A stretch of 64,000 nucleotides of DNA from Chishuiella changwenlii (GTDB taxonomy: Bacteria > Bacteroidota > Bacteroidia > Flavobacteriales > Weeksellaceae). Location: NCBI RefSeq assembly GCF_900142565.1, contig NZ_FRBH01000011.1:62001-126000 (forward strand). The letters are read 5' to 3'. The position numbers and the translations under genes are program-made. The notes beneath the pieces were generated by a model. The model worked only from the letters and a program-made list of their open reading frames with translations, had not been told where the DNA came from and did not search any database. Positions 26,738 to 34,919 of the stretch are shown in pieces; position 1 is the stretch's first letter; each line of letters begins with the position of its first letter.

Positions 26738-26764
26738 AAAAGCTAACTCAGAAAGTTAGCTTTT
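26738..26764. terminator. Rho-independent terminator of the META-domain gene
   Basis: AAAAGCTAACT (26738-26748) / AGTTAGCTTTT (26754-26764) is a perfect 11-bp stem. On the minus strand it is followed by a T-run into the promoter of the lpxD homologue. Confidence 0.85.
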
Positions 26765-26788
26765 AAAAAATTATAATAAATAGTTATT

Positions 26789-27562
26789 TTATTTTTTCTT
26801 GAAAACCATAGTTTTAATATCATTCGCAAATAATACTAATTTATCATCTTTCATTTCAAATTTATTTACGTTGTTAAAACGATCCATAAAAGCGGCATCA
26901 TCTACTCCTTCACAAAACATTCTTGTTGAAGCTACATTTTTCATTGTTAAAGAATTTCCGACAGCAATATAAGCACCGTTTAGACTATTACATCCGTCAT
27001 TACCAGAAACCATATTATTTTGGAAAGTTAACATTGGTTTTTTATTTGGAAAGCGATCATTTAAAGTTTTTGCACTTTTATCTTTTCCAATAAATTCTTC
27101 TAATTCCCATGTTCCTGCTAAAGTAGATGGACGGGCAAAAGTCATAATAACAATATCGCCTTGTATTAATAATAATTTATCATCTACAATAGAATATTTT
27201 AATTTACCCTTTAATTTAGAAGTAAAATTGTTGTCTTCTACATTTGCACAAGCTTTCATAGTAGACATCATATCACCAAAAGTAACCTCACCATCAGCAA
27301 CTGTTACACCTCCATTTAATGAGTTACAACCATCAGAAGCACTTAACATTTTAGTAGAAATAAAATTAAGCACAGGCGCCCCACCAGGATAAGCCTCTGA
27401 AATGCTAGTTGCTTTCATTTGATTAATTTGTACAAGCTCCCATTTTCCTAAAATGGATTGTTTGTCTGAGTTTCCAGATGTTGAATTATTCATTGTAGTA
27501 CAGGATGTAATAACAATAATTAAACTAAGAACTAATGTTAGTCTAAAAATTACTGATTTCAT
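26789..27562 (-). CDS. Lipoprotein with two META (HslJ-like) domains
   Basis: The protein has 257 residues. A lipoprotein signal ends IIVITSC. Two META domains follow in tandem, each with the order W-E-L, F, SDGCNSLNG/GNDGCNSLNG, a Cys-containing helix (STMKACANVEDNNF and STRMFCEGVDDAAF) and a final KLLLI/KLVLF strand. The domain occurs in HslJ of E. coli, which is linked to heat shock and novobiocin resistance; its molecular role is unclear. The tandem arrangement suggests internal duplication. It is monocistronic, with its own terminator. Confidence 0.9.
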   Translation of the reverse strand: MKSVIFRLTLVLSLIIVITSCTTMNNSTSGNSDKQSILGKWELVQINQMKATSISEAYPGGAPVLNFISTKMLSASDGCNSLNGGVTVADGEVTFGDMMSTMKACANVEDNNFTSKLKGKLKYSIVDDKLLLIQGDIVIMTFARPSTLAGTWELEEFIGKDKSAKTLNDRFPNKKPMLTFQNNMVSGNDGCNSLNGAYIAVGNSLTMKNVASTRMFCEGVDDAAFMDRFNNVNKFEMKDDKLVLFANDIKTMVFKKK

Positions 27563-27650
27563 AAATTAAAATTTTATATTGATTAGCATTAAGCGAATAT
27601 CATACCATATTTTTTACCTTTTTTAAATAAATCATTTAAGTAGAAAAAGA

Positions 27651-27678
27651 TTGATGTGAAGAATTTGTCTTAATTTTG
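27651..27678 (+). promoter_or_regulatory. Promoter of dnaG
   Basis: TTG (27651-27653), a 17-nt spacer, then TAATTTTG (27671-27678). This fits the Bacteroidota consensus TTG-N17-23-TAnnTTTG, 34 nt before the dnaG start. Confidence 0.7.
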
Positions 27679-27712
27679 AATTTAATTAATTTTCTATTAA
27701 AATTTAATCAGT

Positions 27713-29659
27713 TTGATTTCTCAAAGAACAATCGATATTATTTTTGAAACTGCTCGTGTAGAAGAAGTAGTTGGAGATTTTGTAAATCTTAAACGCGCAG
27801 GTTCTAGCTTAAAAGGTCTTTCACCTTTTGGAAATGAAAAGACGCCTTCTTTTGTCGTTTCACCAGCCAAACAAATCTGGAAAGATTTTTCTTCTGGACG
27901 TGGAGGAAATGTGGTTACATTTTTAATGGAAGTTGAGCAATTTACTTATCCAGAAGCTTTACGTTGGTTAGCTAAACGCTATAATATAGAGATTGAAGAA
28001 GATGTAGAATATAATTTTGAGCAACAGCAAGAAGAAAAAGAAAGAGAAAGTCTTTATATCTTGACAGATTTTGCTAAAAAATATTTTACAAATCAATTAC
28101 ATAATTCAGAAGAAGGTAATTTAATTGGGTTAAGTTATTTTAGAGAAAGAGGATTCACCAAAGAAATCATTGATAAGTTTGAGTTAGGATATTCTCCTAA
28201 GCAATGGGATGCTTTTGCAGAACATGCTTTAAAAAGTGGTTATTCTAAAGAATTAATAGAAGAAGCTGGTTTAGCAACTTTTAAAGAAGACGACAAAAAA
28301 TATGATAAATTTCGCGAACGTGTAATTTTTCCTATTTACAGTTTCTCTGGTAGAACATTAGGTTTTGGTGGTCGTATTTTACGTAATGATGTAAAAGCTG
28401 CAAAATATTTAAACTCTCCCGAAAATAAAATTTATCATAAAAGTAAAACGCTTTATGGTTTATTTCAAGCCAAACAACAAATTATAAAAGCTGATCAGTG
28501 TTTCTTAGTTGAAGGGTATACAGATGTTTTAGCACTACATCAAGCAGGATTACAAAATACAGTTGCCAGTTCTGGTACAGCACTTACCAATGAACAAATT
28601 AGATTAATAAAAAGATTAACTGAAAATATTACCGTTATGTACGACGGTGATAATGCAGGAATAAAAGCATCTTTTCGTGGAATTGATATGATTCTTGAAC
28701 AAGAGATGAATGTAAAAGTTCTTCTTTTACCAGAAGGCGAGGATCCAGATTCTTTTGCTAAAAAACATTCTTCTTCAGAAATTGAAAATTATATAAAAGA
28801 GAATGCTACAGATTTTATTCGATTTAAAGTAAATGTTCTTTTAGAAGAAGCAAATAACGACCCTATAAAGAAAGCAGAACTTATTCGCGAAATTGTAAAA
28901 TCTATTTCATTAATTCCAAATATCATAAAACAGGAAGTATATATTGCAGAGACTTCTAAAATTATGGGAATTAGAGAAGAAGTTCTTTTTAAAGAATTAG
29001 CTCAATTACAAAAATCTGGAAATAAAAGTTCTGAAAGTAATTCTCATATAACAGATAAGGCTAGACAAAAACAGCCTAATATTTCTATTGTTACTGGTAA
29101 TAAAGAAGTAATTAATGTTCAACAGACTGTTGAAACAGAAATTATTAAACTAATTATGCAAAATGGTGATTTAGAAGTTGAACTTAAAAATGAAAACAAC
29201 GAACTATATAAAACTACAGTTAACGAAGAAATCATCTCTCAGTTCGATGAAAATGAATTAAAATTATCTAATCCACTTTATCAACTTATTTTAGAAGATG
29301 TAAAAAATGGATTGGAAAAAGATGAATTAAGAACAGGTATTTTCTTTTCTCGTTCTATAAATCCTGAAGTTGTGAATTTAGCTTCGGAAATGATGATTGA
29401 AAAATATAACTTAAGTGAAAACTGGACAACAAAACAAGGTATTCACATTAAGAAGAAAGAAGAATTTGTTCATAAAGATTTGTTTGATGTCTTATTACGA
29501 TTTAAAATTATTTACATTGATAATTTTATAAAGGATTTAATGAATAAGACTAAAAATACAGAATTACCTCCAGAAGAAATAAGACAAGCTTTGCAACAAA
29601 TTATTCATTTTACAGGATTAAAGAATATTTTGAATGAACACTTAAATCGAGTTATTTAA
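27713..29659 (+). CDS. dnaG: DNA primase DnaG without canonical zinc ligands
   Basis: The protein has 648 residues. It makes RNA primers for replication with DnaB. The N-terminal CHC2-type domain keeps its shape (GLSPFGNEKTPSFVVSP, then KDFSSGRGGNVVTFL), but the usual Cys-His-Cys-Cys zinc ligands are replaced by Ser, Gly, Asp and Ser. The TOPRIM core is intact: FLVEGYTDVLALHQAGL, SSGTALT and MYDGDNAGIKAS with acidic catalytic residues. A C-terminal helicase-binding region follows. The start is TTG at 27713: no ATG is in the right place, and the N-terminus MISQRTIDIIFETARVEEVV lines up with the family. Confidence 0.95.
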   Translation: MISQRTIDIIFETARVEEVVGDFVNLKRAGSSLKGLSPFGNEKTPSFVVSPAKQIWKDFSSGRGGNVVTFLMEVEQFTYPEALRWLAKRYNIEIEEDVEYNFEQQQEEKERESLYILTDFAKKYFTNQLHNSEEGNLIGLSYFRERGFTKEIIDKFELGYSPKQWDAFAEHALKSGYSKELIEEAGLATFKEDDKKYDKFRERVIFPIYSFSGRTLGFGGRILRNDVKAAKYLNSPENKIYHKSKTLYGLFQAKQQIIKADQCFLVEGYTDVLALHQAGLQNTVASSGTALTNEQIRLIKRLTENITVMYDGDNAGIKASFRGIDMILEQEMNVKVLLLPEGEDPDSFAKKHSSSEIENYIKENATDFIRFKVNVLLEEANNDPIKKAELIREIVKSISLIPNIIKQEVYIAETSKIMGIREEVLFKELAQLQKSGNKSSESNSHITDKARQKQPNISIVTGNKEVINVQQTVETEIIKLIMQNGDLEVELKNENNELYKTTVNEEIISQFDENELKLSNPLYQLILEDVKNGLEKDELRTGIFFSRSINPEVVNLASEMMIEKYNLSENWTTKQGIHIKKKEEFVHKDLFDVLLRFKIIYIDNFIKDLMNKTKNTELPPEEIRQALQQIIHFTGLKNILNEHLNRVI

Positions 29660-29755
29660 TAAACAATTAATTATCAATAACTTAAATATTAAATCATTCT
29701 AATTCTTAATTTTTTTAGCAAACACTATTTTTTTTAACTTTTCATTAACTTTTAA

Positions 29756-29772
29756 GTATAGTAATACTATAC
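29756..29772. promoter_or_regulatory. 17-bp palindrome upstream of the RlpA-like gene
   Basis: GTATAGTaatACTATAC is a perfect 7-bp inverted repeat with a 3-nt spacer, about 105 nt before the start codon. It is a candidate regulator binding site. Confidence 0.4.
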
Positions 29773-29876
29773 ATAAGGTTTTACACGTGCATAAACTATT
29801 CATTTTCATTGTAAAAAAACAGCTGGTGGTCGAGCGAGTGTTTTATTTTTTATTTTAGTATACTGATTTTGAAAAA

Positions 29877-30368
29877 ATGAATAAAGCAGCGAAAAAAATT
29901 TTAACGTTTTTTATTTTAATAGCAACTATTTCGGTAGCTAAAGCTAAAGAGCAAAAAATGTTATCTATAGAGAAGCCTTTACCAGCTTTACTAACAAAGA
30001 AGTTAATTTTAAATTCTGACTTATTAAACAAAGTTGCTAATGAAATAACTGCAAAAGATATTGTAGAAAAGGCTAGTAAAAAAATTAGCGGAATCGTTTC
30101 TTGGTATGCAGATAAATTTCACGGTAAAAAAACTTCAAGTGGTGAGTTATATGATAAAGAAGGATTAACTGCAGCACACAAAACTTTACCATTTGGTACA
30201 AAGGTTAAAGTTACCAATACAAGAAACGGGAAATCTGTAATTGTAAAAGTAAATGACAGAGGACCACATACAAAATCAAGATTAATGGATTTAAGCAGAG
30301 CAGCGTTTTCATCTATCGGCTCTACAAGTTCTGGAACATTAAATGTAGAGATGGAAATAATAGATTAA
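29877..30368 (+). CDS. RlpA-like double-psi beta-barrel secreted protein
   Basis: The protein has 163 residues. A signal peptide (MNKAAKKILTFFILIATISV) precedes a linker and the RlpA-like domain at residues ~75-163, with the signature GIVSWYADKFHGKKTSSGE, the catalytic-type Asp in VNDRGPHTKSRLMDLSRAAF and conserved ALPFG-type KTLPFGTKV. Some relatives are lytic transglycosylases that act on denuded glycan at the septum. No SPOR domain is present, so targeting must differ from E. coli RlpA. It is monocistronic, with a terminator. Confidence 0.88.
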   Translation: MNKAAKKILTFFILIATISVAKAKEQKMLSIEKPLPALLTKKLILNSDLLNKVANEITAKDIVEKASKKISGIVSWYADKFHGKKTSSGELYDKEGLTAAHKTLPFGTKVKVTNTRNGKSVIVKVNDRGPHTKSRLMDLSRAAFSSIGSTSSGTLNVEMEIID

Positions 30369-30392
30369 AACAAATTTTAGATATTTAGATAA

Positions 30393-30427
30393 AAAAAGGA
30401 TTAAACATTGTTTTAATCCTTTTTTTA
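30393..30427 (+). terminator. Rho-independent terminator after the RlpA-like gene
   Basis: AAAAAGGATTAAA and TTTTAATCCTTTTT pair around a CATTG loop, with a T-run to 30426, about 25 nt past the stop. Confidence 0.85.
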
Positions 30428-30495
30428 TGTCCAAAATTTAAGTAACCAAAATATAGTGGAATAATATTTGTTTTTAATTATTTAAACAACAGATC

Positions 30496-30804
30496 ATGAA
30501 AGAAAGAATCCAATACCGCTATAAAACAGTTAGTGAGGCTCTAGAAGAGCTAAAAAAAGATGGTTATACGATTGATTATAATATTGAGAAAGATCAATTA
30601 AAATCTGATCCAGAGAGTTTTGATATTACTTTCATTTATCGATACGAAGGAATGACAGATCCAGATGACCAATCATCTGTTTATGGAATTGTCAATAGTA
30701 ATAACAATGAAAAAGGTGTATATGTTGTTGGTAATTTATCTTTAGATGATGAAGTAGATCAGTTCTTAGTTGAATTAGAAATCAAGCGAAGAAAAGACAG
30801 TTAG
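30496..30804 (+). CDS. Small conserved Bacteroidota protein
   Basis: The protein has 102 residues, cytoplasmic and acidic, with a helix-strand layout (TVSEALEELKKDGYTIDYN, later FDITFIYRYEGMTDPDDQS). Similar ~100-residue proteins are widespread in Bacteroidota and are sometimes labelled phosphoribosylpyrophosphate synthetase, although they lack that enzyme's motifs. I give no function. It is convergent with the act operon and shares its terminator. Confidence 0.72.
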   Translation: MKERIQYRYKTVSEALEELKKDGYTIDYNIEKDQLKSDPESFDITFIYRYEGMTDPDDQSSVYGIVNSNNNEKGVYVVGNLSLDDEVDQFLVELEIKRRKDS

Positions 30805-30847
30805 AAAAATAAATTTAATCTAATAGCCTATTTAAATCAAAAGGTTA

Positions 30848-30884
30848 TAAAAAAAGCTCGATGCAAATTGCATCGAGCTTTTTA
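30848..30884. terminator. Strong bidirectional terminator (act operon end)
   Basis: AAAAAGCTCGATGCAA pairs perfectly with TTGCATCGAGCTTTTT around a minimal loop. A-runs and T-runs on either side make it work in both directions, ending the act operon (minus) and the small gene (plus). Confidence 0.92.
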
Positions 30885-30904
30885 GTTTATTGTGAAACTT
30901 TCAA

Positions 30905-32242
30905 TTAGAAAGGATATTCATAAATTTTAGACTCGTGGAAGTAAGGATGTCCTTTAGCTTCTAAGTTTAATTTAGATACTGCATTCATTACAACAAATGT
31001 AAATAATCCAGAAATCGAAACTAATGCACCAATCTCCATAAATCCGAAGTTGTGGAATGGACCAACTGCTGCTGGCATAATTTGGTTATAGAAATCCCAA
31101 TAGTGACCTACTATAATTACAAATCCCATTACAAAAACGATTTGGAATCTACGTTTCATACTTGATGAAATTAAAATCAAGAATGGAGCTACTAAGTTTA
31201 CAATCAACATCCAGAAGTATAAAGGATATTGAGCCATACGTTGTTGGAAGTATTGTACCTCCTCAGGAATGTTTGCATACCATTGTAACATAAACTGACA
31301 GAACCATAAGTATGACCATAATAATGAGAAACCGAACATGAATTTAGTTAAATCATGTAAGTGGTTATCATTAAATAATGGTAAAGAACCTTTCTTTTTT
31401 AAGTAGATAGACATAATAGCCATAATAGCAACCGCAGAAACTAAGTATGAAACCATTCCGTACCACATAAATAAAGAAGAGAACCAGTGTGGATCTAATG
31501 ACATAATAAAATCCCATGAAAACGCTGCAGAACAAATTGCAAAGATTACAAGGTAAATTACAGATTTAGTGTATAATTTAGAATATAACTTTAAATCTCC
31601 ATTAGCTTCATCTAATTTTCTAGTTGCATTCTTAATTACAAATACCATGAATGATAAAACAACTAAATAGATAATTATACGAATTGTCCAGAATGGTGTA
31701 TTTAACCATAAATCTGCTTTATTCGCCATAAAAATATCATATTTAGGGCTATTTGGATCAATTAAATCTGGATCCATCCAGTGGTATAAGTGAGTTAAAC
31801 CTCCTGCAGATGCTAAAGCTACGATACCAACTAAAAGAGATCCAATTGGTAAAAATGTTGCGATAGCTTCCATAACACGAGAAACAACCATAGACCAACC
31901 TGCATTAGCCACAAATTGAATACATAAGAAAAACAATGCAGAAGCTGCAATACCAAAAGATAAGTAAGCTGGCACATAAAATGCAGCCCATGGTCTGTTT
32001 TTCAATAAGTTTTCTAAATGGTGCATGTGCGCATCATGATCAGTATTTAAAGACGCATAAGAATCTGAAATATAATCACCGAAAAATTCAGTTGGATGAG
32101 CTTCTATTAAACCGTTTATATATTCATGTGAATTTGCCACATCTTGTTGATGTAAGAAAAATCCTATCCCGTAAAGTACAACTCCTATCACAATCATGAT
32201 AAAAGATGCATTTTTTAATCTTGGGGAAAATGTATATTGCAT
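30905..32242 (-). CDS. actF: Alternative complex III subunit ActF
   Basis: The protein has 445 residues, a polytopic inner-membrane protein with about ten hydrophobic segments. It is related to ActC/NrfD quinol-binding subunits and belongs to the quinol:cytochrome c oxidoreductase (ACIII). It sits last in the operon, 22 nt after actE, followed by the strong terminator. In many Bacteroidota the oxidase genes coxB and coxA come next; they do not here. Confidence 0.92.
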   Translation of the reverse strand: MQYTFSPRLKNASFIMIVIGVVLYGIGFFLHQQDVANSHEYINGLIEAHPTEFFGDYISDSYASLNTDHDAHMHHLENLLKNRPWAAFYVPAYLSFGIAASALFFLCIQFVANAGWSMVVSRVMEAIATFLPIGSLLVGIVALASAGGLTHLYHWMDPDLIDPNSPKYDIFMANKADLWLNTPFWTIRIIIYLVVLSFMVFVIKNATRKLDEANGDLKLYSKLYTKSVIYLVIFAICSAAFSWDFIMSLDPHWFSSLFMWYGMVSYLVSAVAIMAIMSIYLKKKGSLPLFNDNHLHDLTKFMFGFSLLWSYLWFCQFMLQWYANIPEEVQYFQQRMAQYPLYFWMLIVNLVAPFLILISSSMKRRFQIVFVMGFVIIVGHYWDFYNQIMPAAVGPFHNFGFMEIGALVSISGLFTFVVMNAVSKLNLEAKGHPYFHESKIYEYPF

Positions 32243-32264
32243 AATAATTAACTTATTTTATTAT

Positions 32265-32936
32265 TTATTTAGTTGCTGCTTCTTCAGTTTTTTCAGTTGT
32301 TGTTTCTGCGGCGGCTGCAGGTGCAGCTTCAGCAGTAGAACCACCTTTTAAACTCATTACATATTCAGCAACTCTCCAACGGTCTGCAGGAGTTAATTGA
32401 GAGGCATAAGAACCCATCGCATTTTTTCCATACATAATTACATGATAAACAGATCCTACAGTAACATCTCTTTCGCTATAATTAGGAACTCCTGAATAAG
32501 CTTTAGATTTTACGATTGAACCTTGTCCATCACCCGATTCACCGTGACAAACAGCACAGTTTTGTCCGAACAATAATTTACCTCTTTCTAAGTCTGCAGC
32601 TTTATTAGCAGCATTTAAAGGAGATGTTGTTACAGCTTTTGCTTGTGCATAACCTGCGTTATTGTTCTTAAAAGTCCAAGGTAAGATATTTCCATCTGTT
32701 CTTGCCACAGCACCTTCTACAGATTCTAATGCAGACATGTTGTGATTTTTACTAAATACAGGAACATCAGAATTTTCTTCATCGTCAGGGTATCCCATAG
32801 TTGCTTTCTGATATGGATCATATGCTGTTGCATAATACATATCTGGCATATATACGATACTTGAGTGACGTTTTTTATCAGAACAAGAAGTGATAATAAT
32901 ACTTCCTAATCCTATAAGTAATGCTATCTTTTTCAT
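32265..32936 (-). CDS. actE: Alternative complex III subunit ActE, monohaem cytochrome c lipoprotein
   Basis: The protein has 223 residues. A lipoprotein signal ends GSIIITSC. One haem-binding motif, CAVCHGESGDGQG, lies near residue 124, with a likely axial Met in the NAMGSYASQLTPADRW segment. The C-terminus is an Ala/Glu/Thr-rich tail. It is the periplasmic electron carrier of the complex. Its start overlaps the actD stop by one base. Confidence 0.93.
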   Translation of the reverse strand: MKKIALLIGLGSIIITSCSDKKRHSSIVYMPDMYYATAYDPYQKATMGYPDDEENSDVPVFSKNHNMSALESVEGAVARTDGNILPWTFKNNNAGYAQAKAVTTSPLNAANKAADLERGKLLFGQNCAVCHGESGDGQGSIVKSKAYSGVPNYSERDVTVGSVYHVIMYGKNAMGSYASQLTPADRWRVAEYVMSLKGGSTAEAAPAAAAETTTEKTEEAATK

Positions 32937-33502
32937 TATGCTTCTTGTACTAAATTATTATCATTTGATTGAACAAAATCACCTTTTACAGTTACTTCTT
33001 CAGCACCAGTTTCAACAAAAACATTTTTGATTTTCTCTACATCAGAAGTAGCAATTTCAATTAAGAATTTGTCATCTGTTGTACGAGGATCTGGATTTTT
33101 TGCTTTAGCTCCTGGATACATTTTGTTACGTACTAAATATGTTAATGACATAAAGTGCGCAGCACAAAATACTGTCAACTCGAACATAATCGGAACGAAA
33201 GCTGGCATATTTTGTCCCCAAGAAAATGATGGTTTACCACCGATATCTTGTGCCCAGTCATGATTCATAATAAACCATGTCATTAAAGATGCTAAAGTTG
33301 TTCCAAATGCACCATAGAAAAATGCTAAGTCAGAAATACGAGTTTTCTTTAATCCTAACGCTTTATCTAAACCGTGTACAGGGAAAGGTGTATATACTTC
33401 ATCTATTGTAATACCTTGTTTACGAATAGATTTTACCGCTTTTAATAAATCATCGTCGTCTCCGTAAAGACCGTAAACGATTTTAGTGTTCGTGATGCTC
33501 AT
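32936..33502 (-). CDS. actD: Alternative complex III subunit ActD (DUF3341)
   Basis: The protein has 188 residues with two membrane segments (around FFYGAFGTTLASLMTWFIM and FVPIMFELTVFCAAHFMSL) and a cytoplasmic N-domain beginning IVYGLYGDDDDLLKAVK. It matches DUF3341 by size and by the motif VYTPFPVHGLDKALGL. It overlaps the 3' end of actC by 20 nt and actE by one base, so translation of the middle operon is tightly coupled. Confidence 0.95.
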   Translation of the reverse strand: MSITNTKIVYGLYGDDDDLLKAVKSIRKQGITIDEVYTPFPVHGLDKALGLKKTRISDLAFFYGAFGTTLASLMTWFIMNHDWAQDIGGKPSFSWGQNMPAFVPIMFELTVFCAAHFMSLTYLVRNKMYPGAKAKNPDPRTTDDKFLIEIATSDVEKIKNVFVETGAEEVTVKGDFVQSNDNNLVQEA

Positions 33503-34886
33503 CTTCAGTATGATGTTTTTTATAGCTTTCGCCTGATGATTTCAAAATAGTTTTTAATTCAGATTGTGAAATAACTGGGAATGTACGTGCGTACAATAGA
33601 TATAACACAGAAAAGAATCCCATAGTACCTAAGAAGATACCTACGTCTACCCATGAAGGCATAAACATTGTCCAGCTTGATGGTAAATAGTCACGAGATA
33701 AGTTGATAACGATAATATCAAAACGCTCGAACCACATACCGATGTTAACTACAATAGAGATAACGAATGTCCAGAAGAAAGAACGTCTAATAGGACGAAT
33801 CCATAATAATCCTGGTACTAAAACGTTACAGATAATTAACGCCCAGAATGCCCACCAATAAGGTCCTGTTGCAGCTCCTGGAGAGAAGTATGTGAAATCC
33901 TCATAACGAGAACCTGAATACCAAGCAATCCATAACTCAGTTAAATATGCTACTGCAACCATACCACCTGTAACAACAATTACGATGTTCATGTATTCGA
34001 TATGCTTACGAGTAATATAATCTTCGTAATGTAAAATCTTACGCATAACACTCAATAATGTTTGTACCATCGCGAATCCTGAGAAAATTGCCCCAGCAAC
34101 GAAATATGGTGGATATACAGTTGAGTGCCATCCTTTAATAACCGATGTAGCAAAGTCAAAAGATACAATTGTATGTACCGAGAATACTAACGGTGTACAT
34201 AAACCAGCTAATACCAAAGATAACTCTTCGAAACGTTGCCAGTGTTTTGCTCCACCACCCCATCCGAATGCTAAAATTCCATAGATTTTTTTAGCAAATG
34301 GTTTAGTTGCACGGTCACGTACCATAGCGAAATCAGGAATTAATCCCATCAACCAGAAAACTGTTGATACAGAGAAATAAGTAGAAATCGCGAATACATC
34401 CCATAATAATGGAGAGTTAAAGTTAGGCCATAAAGATCCAAATTGATTAGGAATTGGGAATACCCAATACATTAACCATGGACGACCCATGTGAATTACA
34501 GGGAATAACGCTGCCTGTACAACGGCGAAGATAGTCATAGCTTCCGCAGAACGGTTTACCGACATTCTCCATTTTTGACGGAATAATAATAAAACGGCTG
34601 AGATAAGTGTACCGGCGTGACCAATACCTACCCACCATACGAAATTGGTGATATCCCATCCCCAGTTAATCGTTCTATTTAATCCCCAAACACCAATACC
34701 AGTTCCAATAGTGTATGCGATAGCTCCTAATCCGAAGATGAAAGCTACCATTGCAATACTGAAACATGTCCACCACAACTTACTTGCTGGCGTCTCTATT
34801 GGACGAGCAATGTCTTCTGTGATATCGTGGTAGGTTTTATGTCCTAAAATAAGGGGTTCTCTTACCTGTGATTCGTAATGTGACAT
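33483..34886 (-). CDS. actC: Alternative complex III subunit ActC (NrfD family)
   Basis: The protein has 467 residues with about ten membrane segments of the NrfD/PsrC type, the quinol-oxidising subunit. Visible marks are WVGIGHAGTLISAVLLLFRQ, GRPWLMYWVFPIPN and the His-rich C-terminus KKHHTEDEHHEH. It follows actB by 33 nt and overlaps actD by 20 nt. Confidence 0.96.
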   Translation of the reverse strand: MSHYESQVREPLILGHKTYHDITEDIARPIETPASKLWWTCFSIAMVAFIFGLGAIAYTIGTGIGVWGLNRTINWGWDITNFVWWVGIGHAGTLISAVLLLFRQKWRMSVNRSAEAMTIFAVVQAALFPVIHMGRPWLMYWVFPIPNQFGSLWPNFNSPLLWDVFAISTYFSVSTVFWLMGLIPDFAMVRDRATKPFAKKIYGILAFGWGGGAKHWQRFEELSLVLAGLCTPLVFSVHTIVSFDFATSVIKGWHSTVYPPYFVAGAIFSGFAMVQTLLSVMRKILHYEDYITRKHIEYMNIVIVVTGGMVAVAYLTELWIAWYSGSRYEDFTYFSPGAATGPYWWAFWALIICNVLVPGLLWIRPIRRSFFWTFVISIVVNIGMWFERFDIIVINLSRDYLPSSWTMFMPSWVDVGIFLGTMGFFSVLYLLYARTFPVISQSELKTILKSSGESYKKHHTEDEHHEH

Positions 34887-34919
34887 ATTTGTTTACCTTA
34901 TTAATTCTTTATAATTTAA

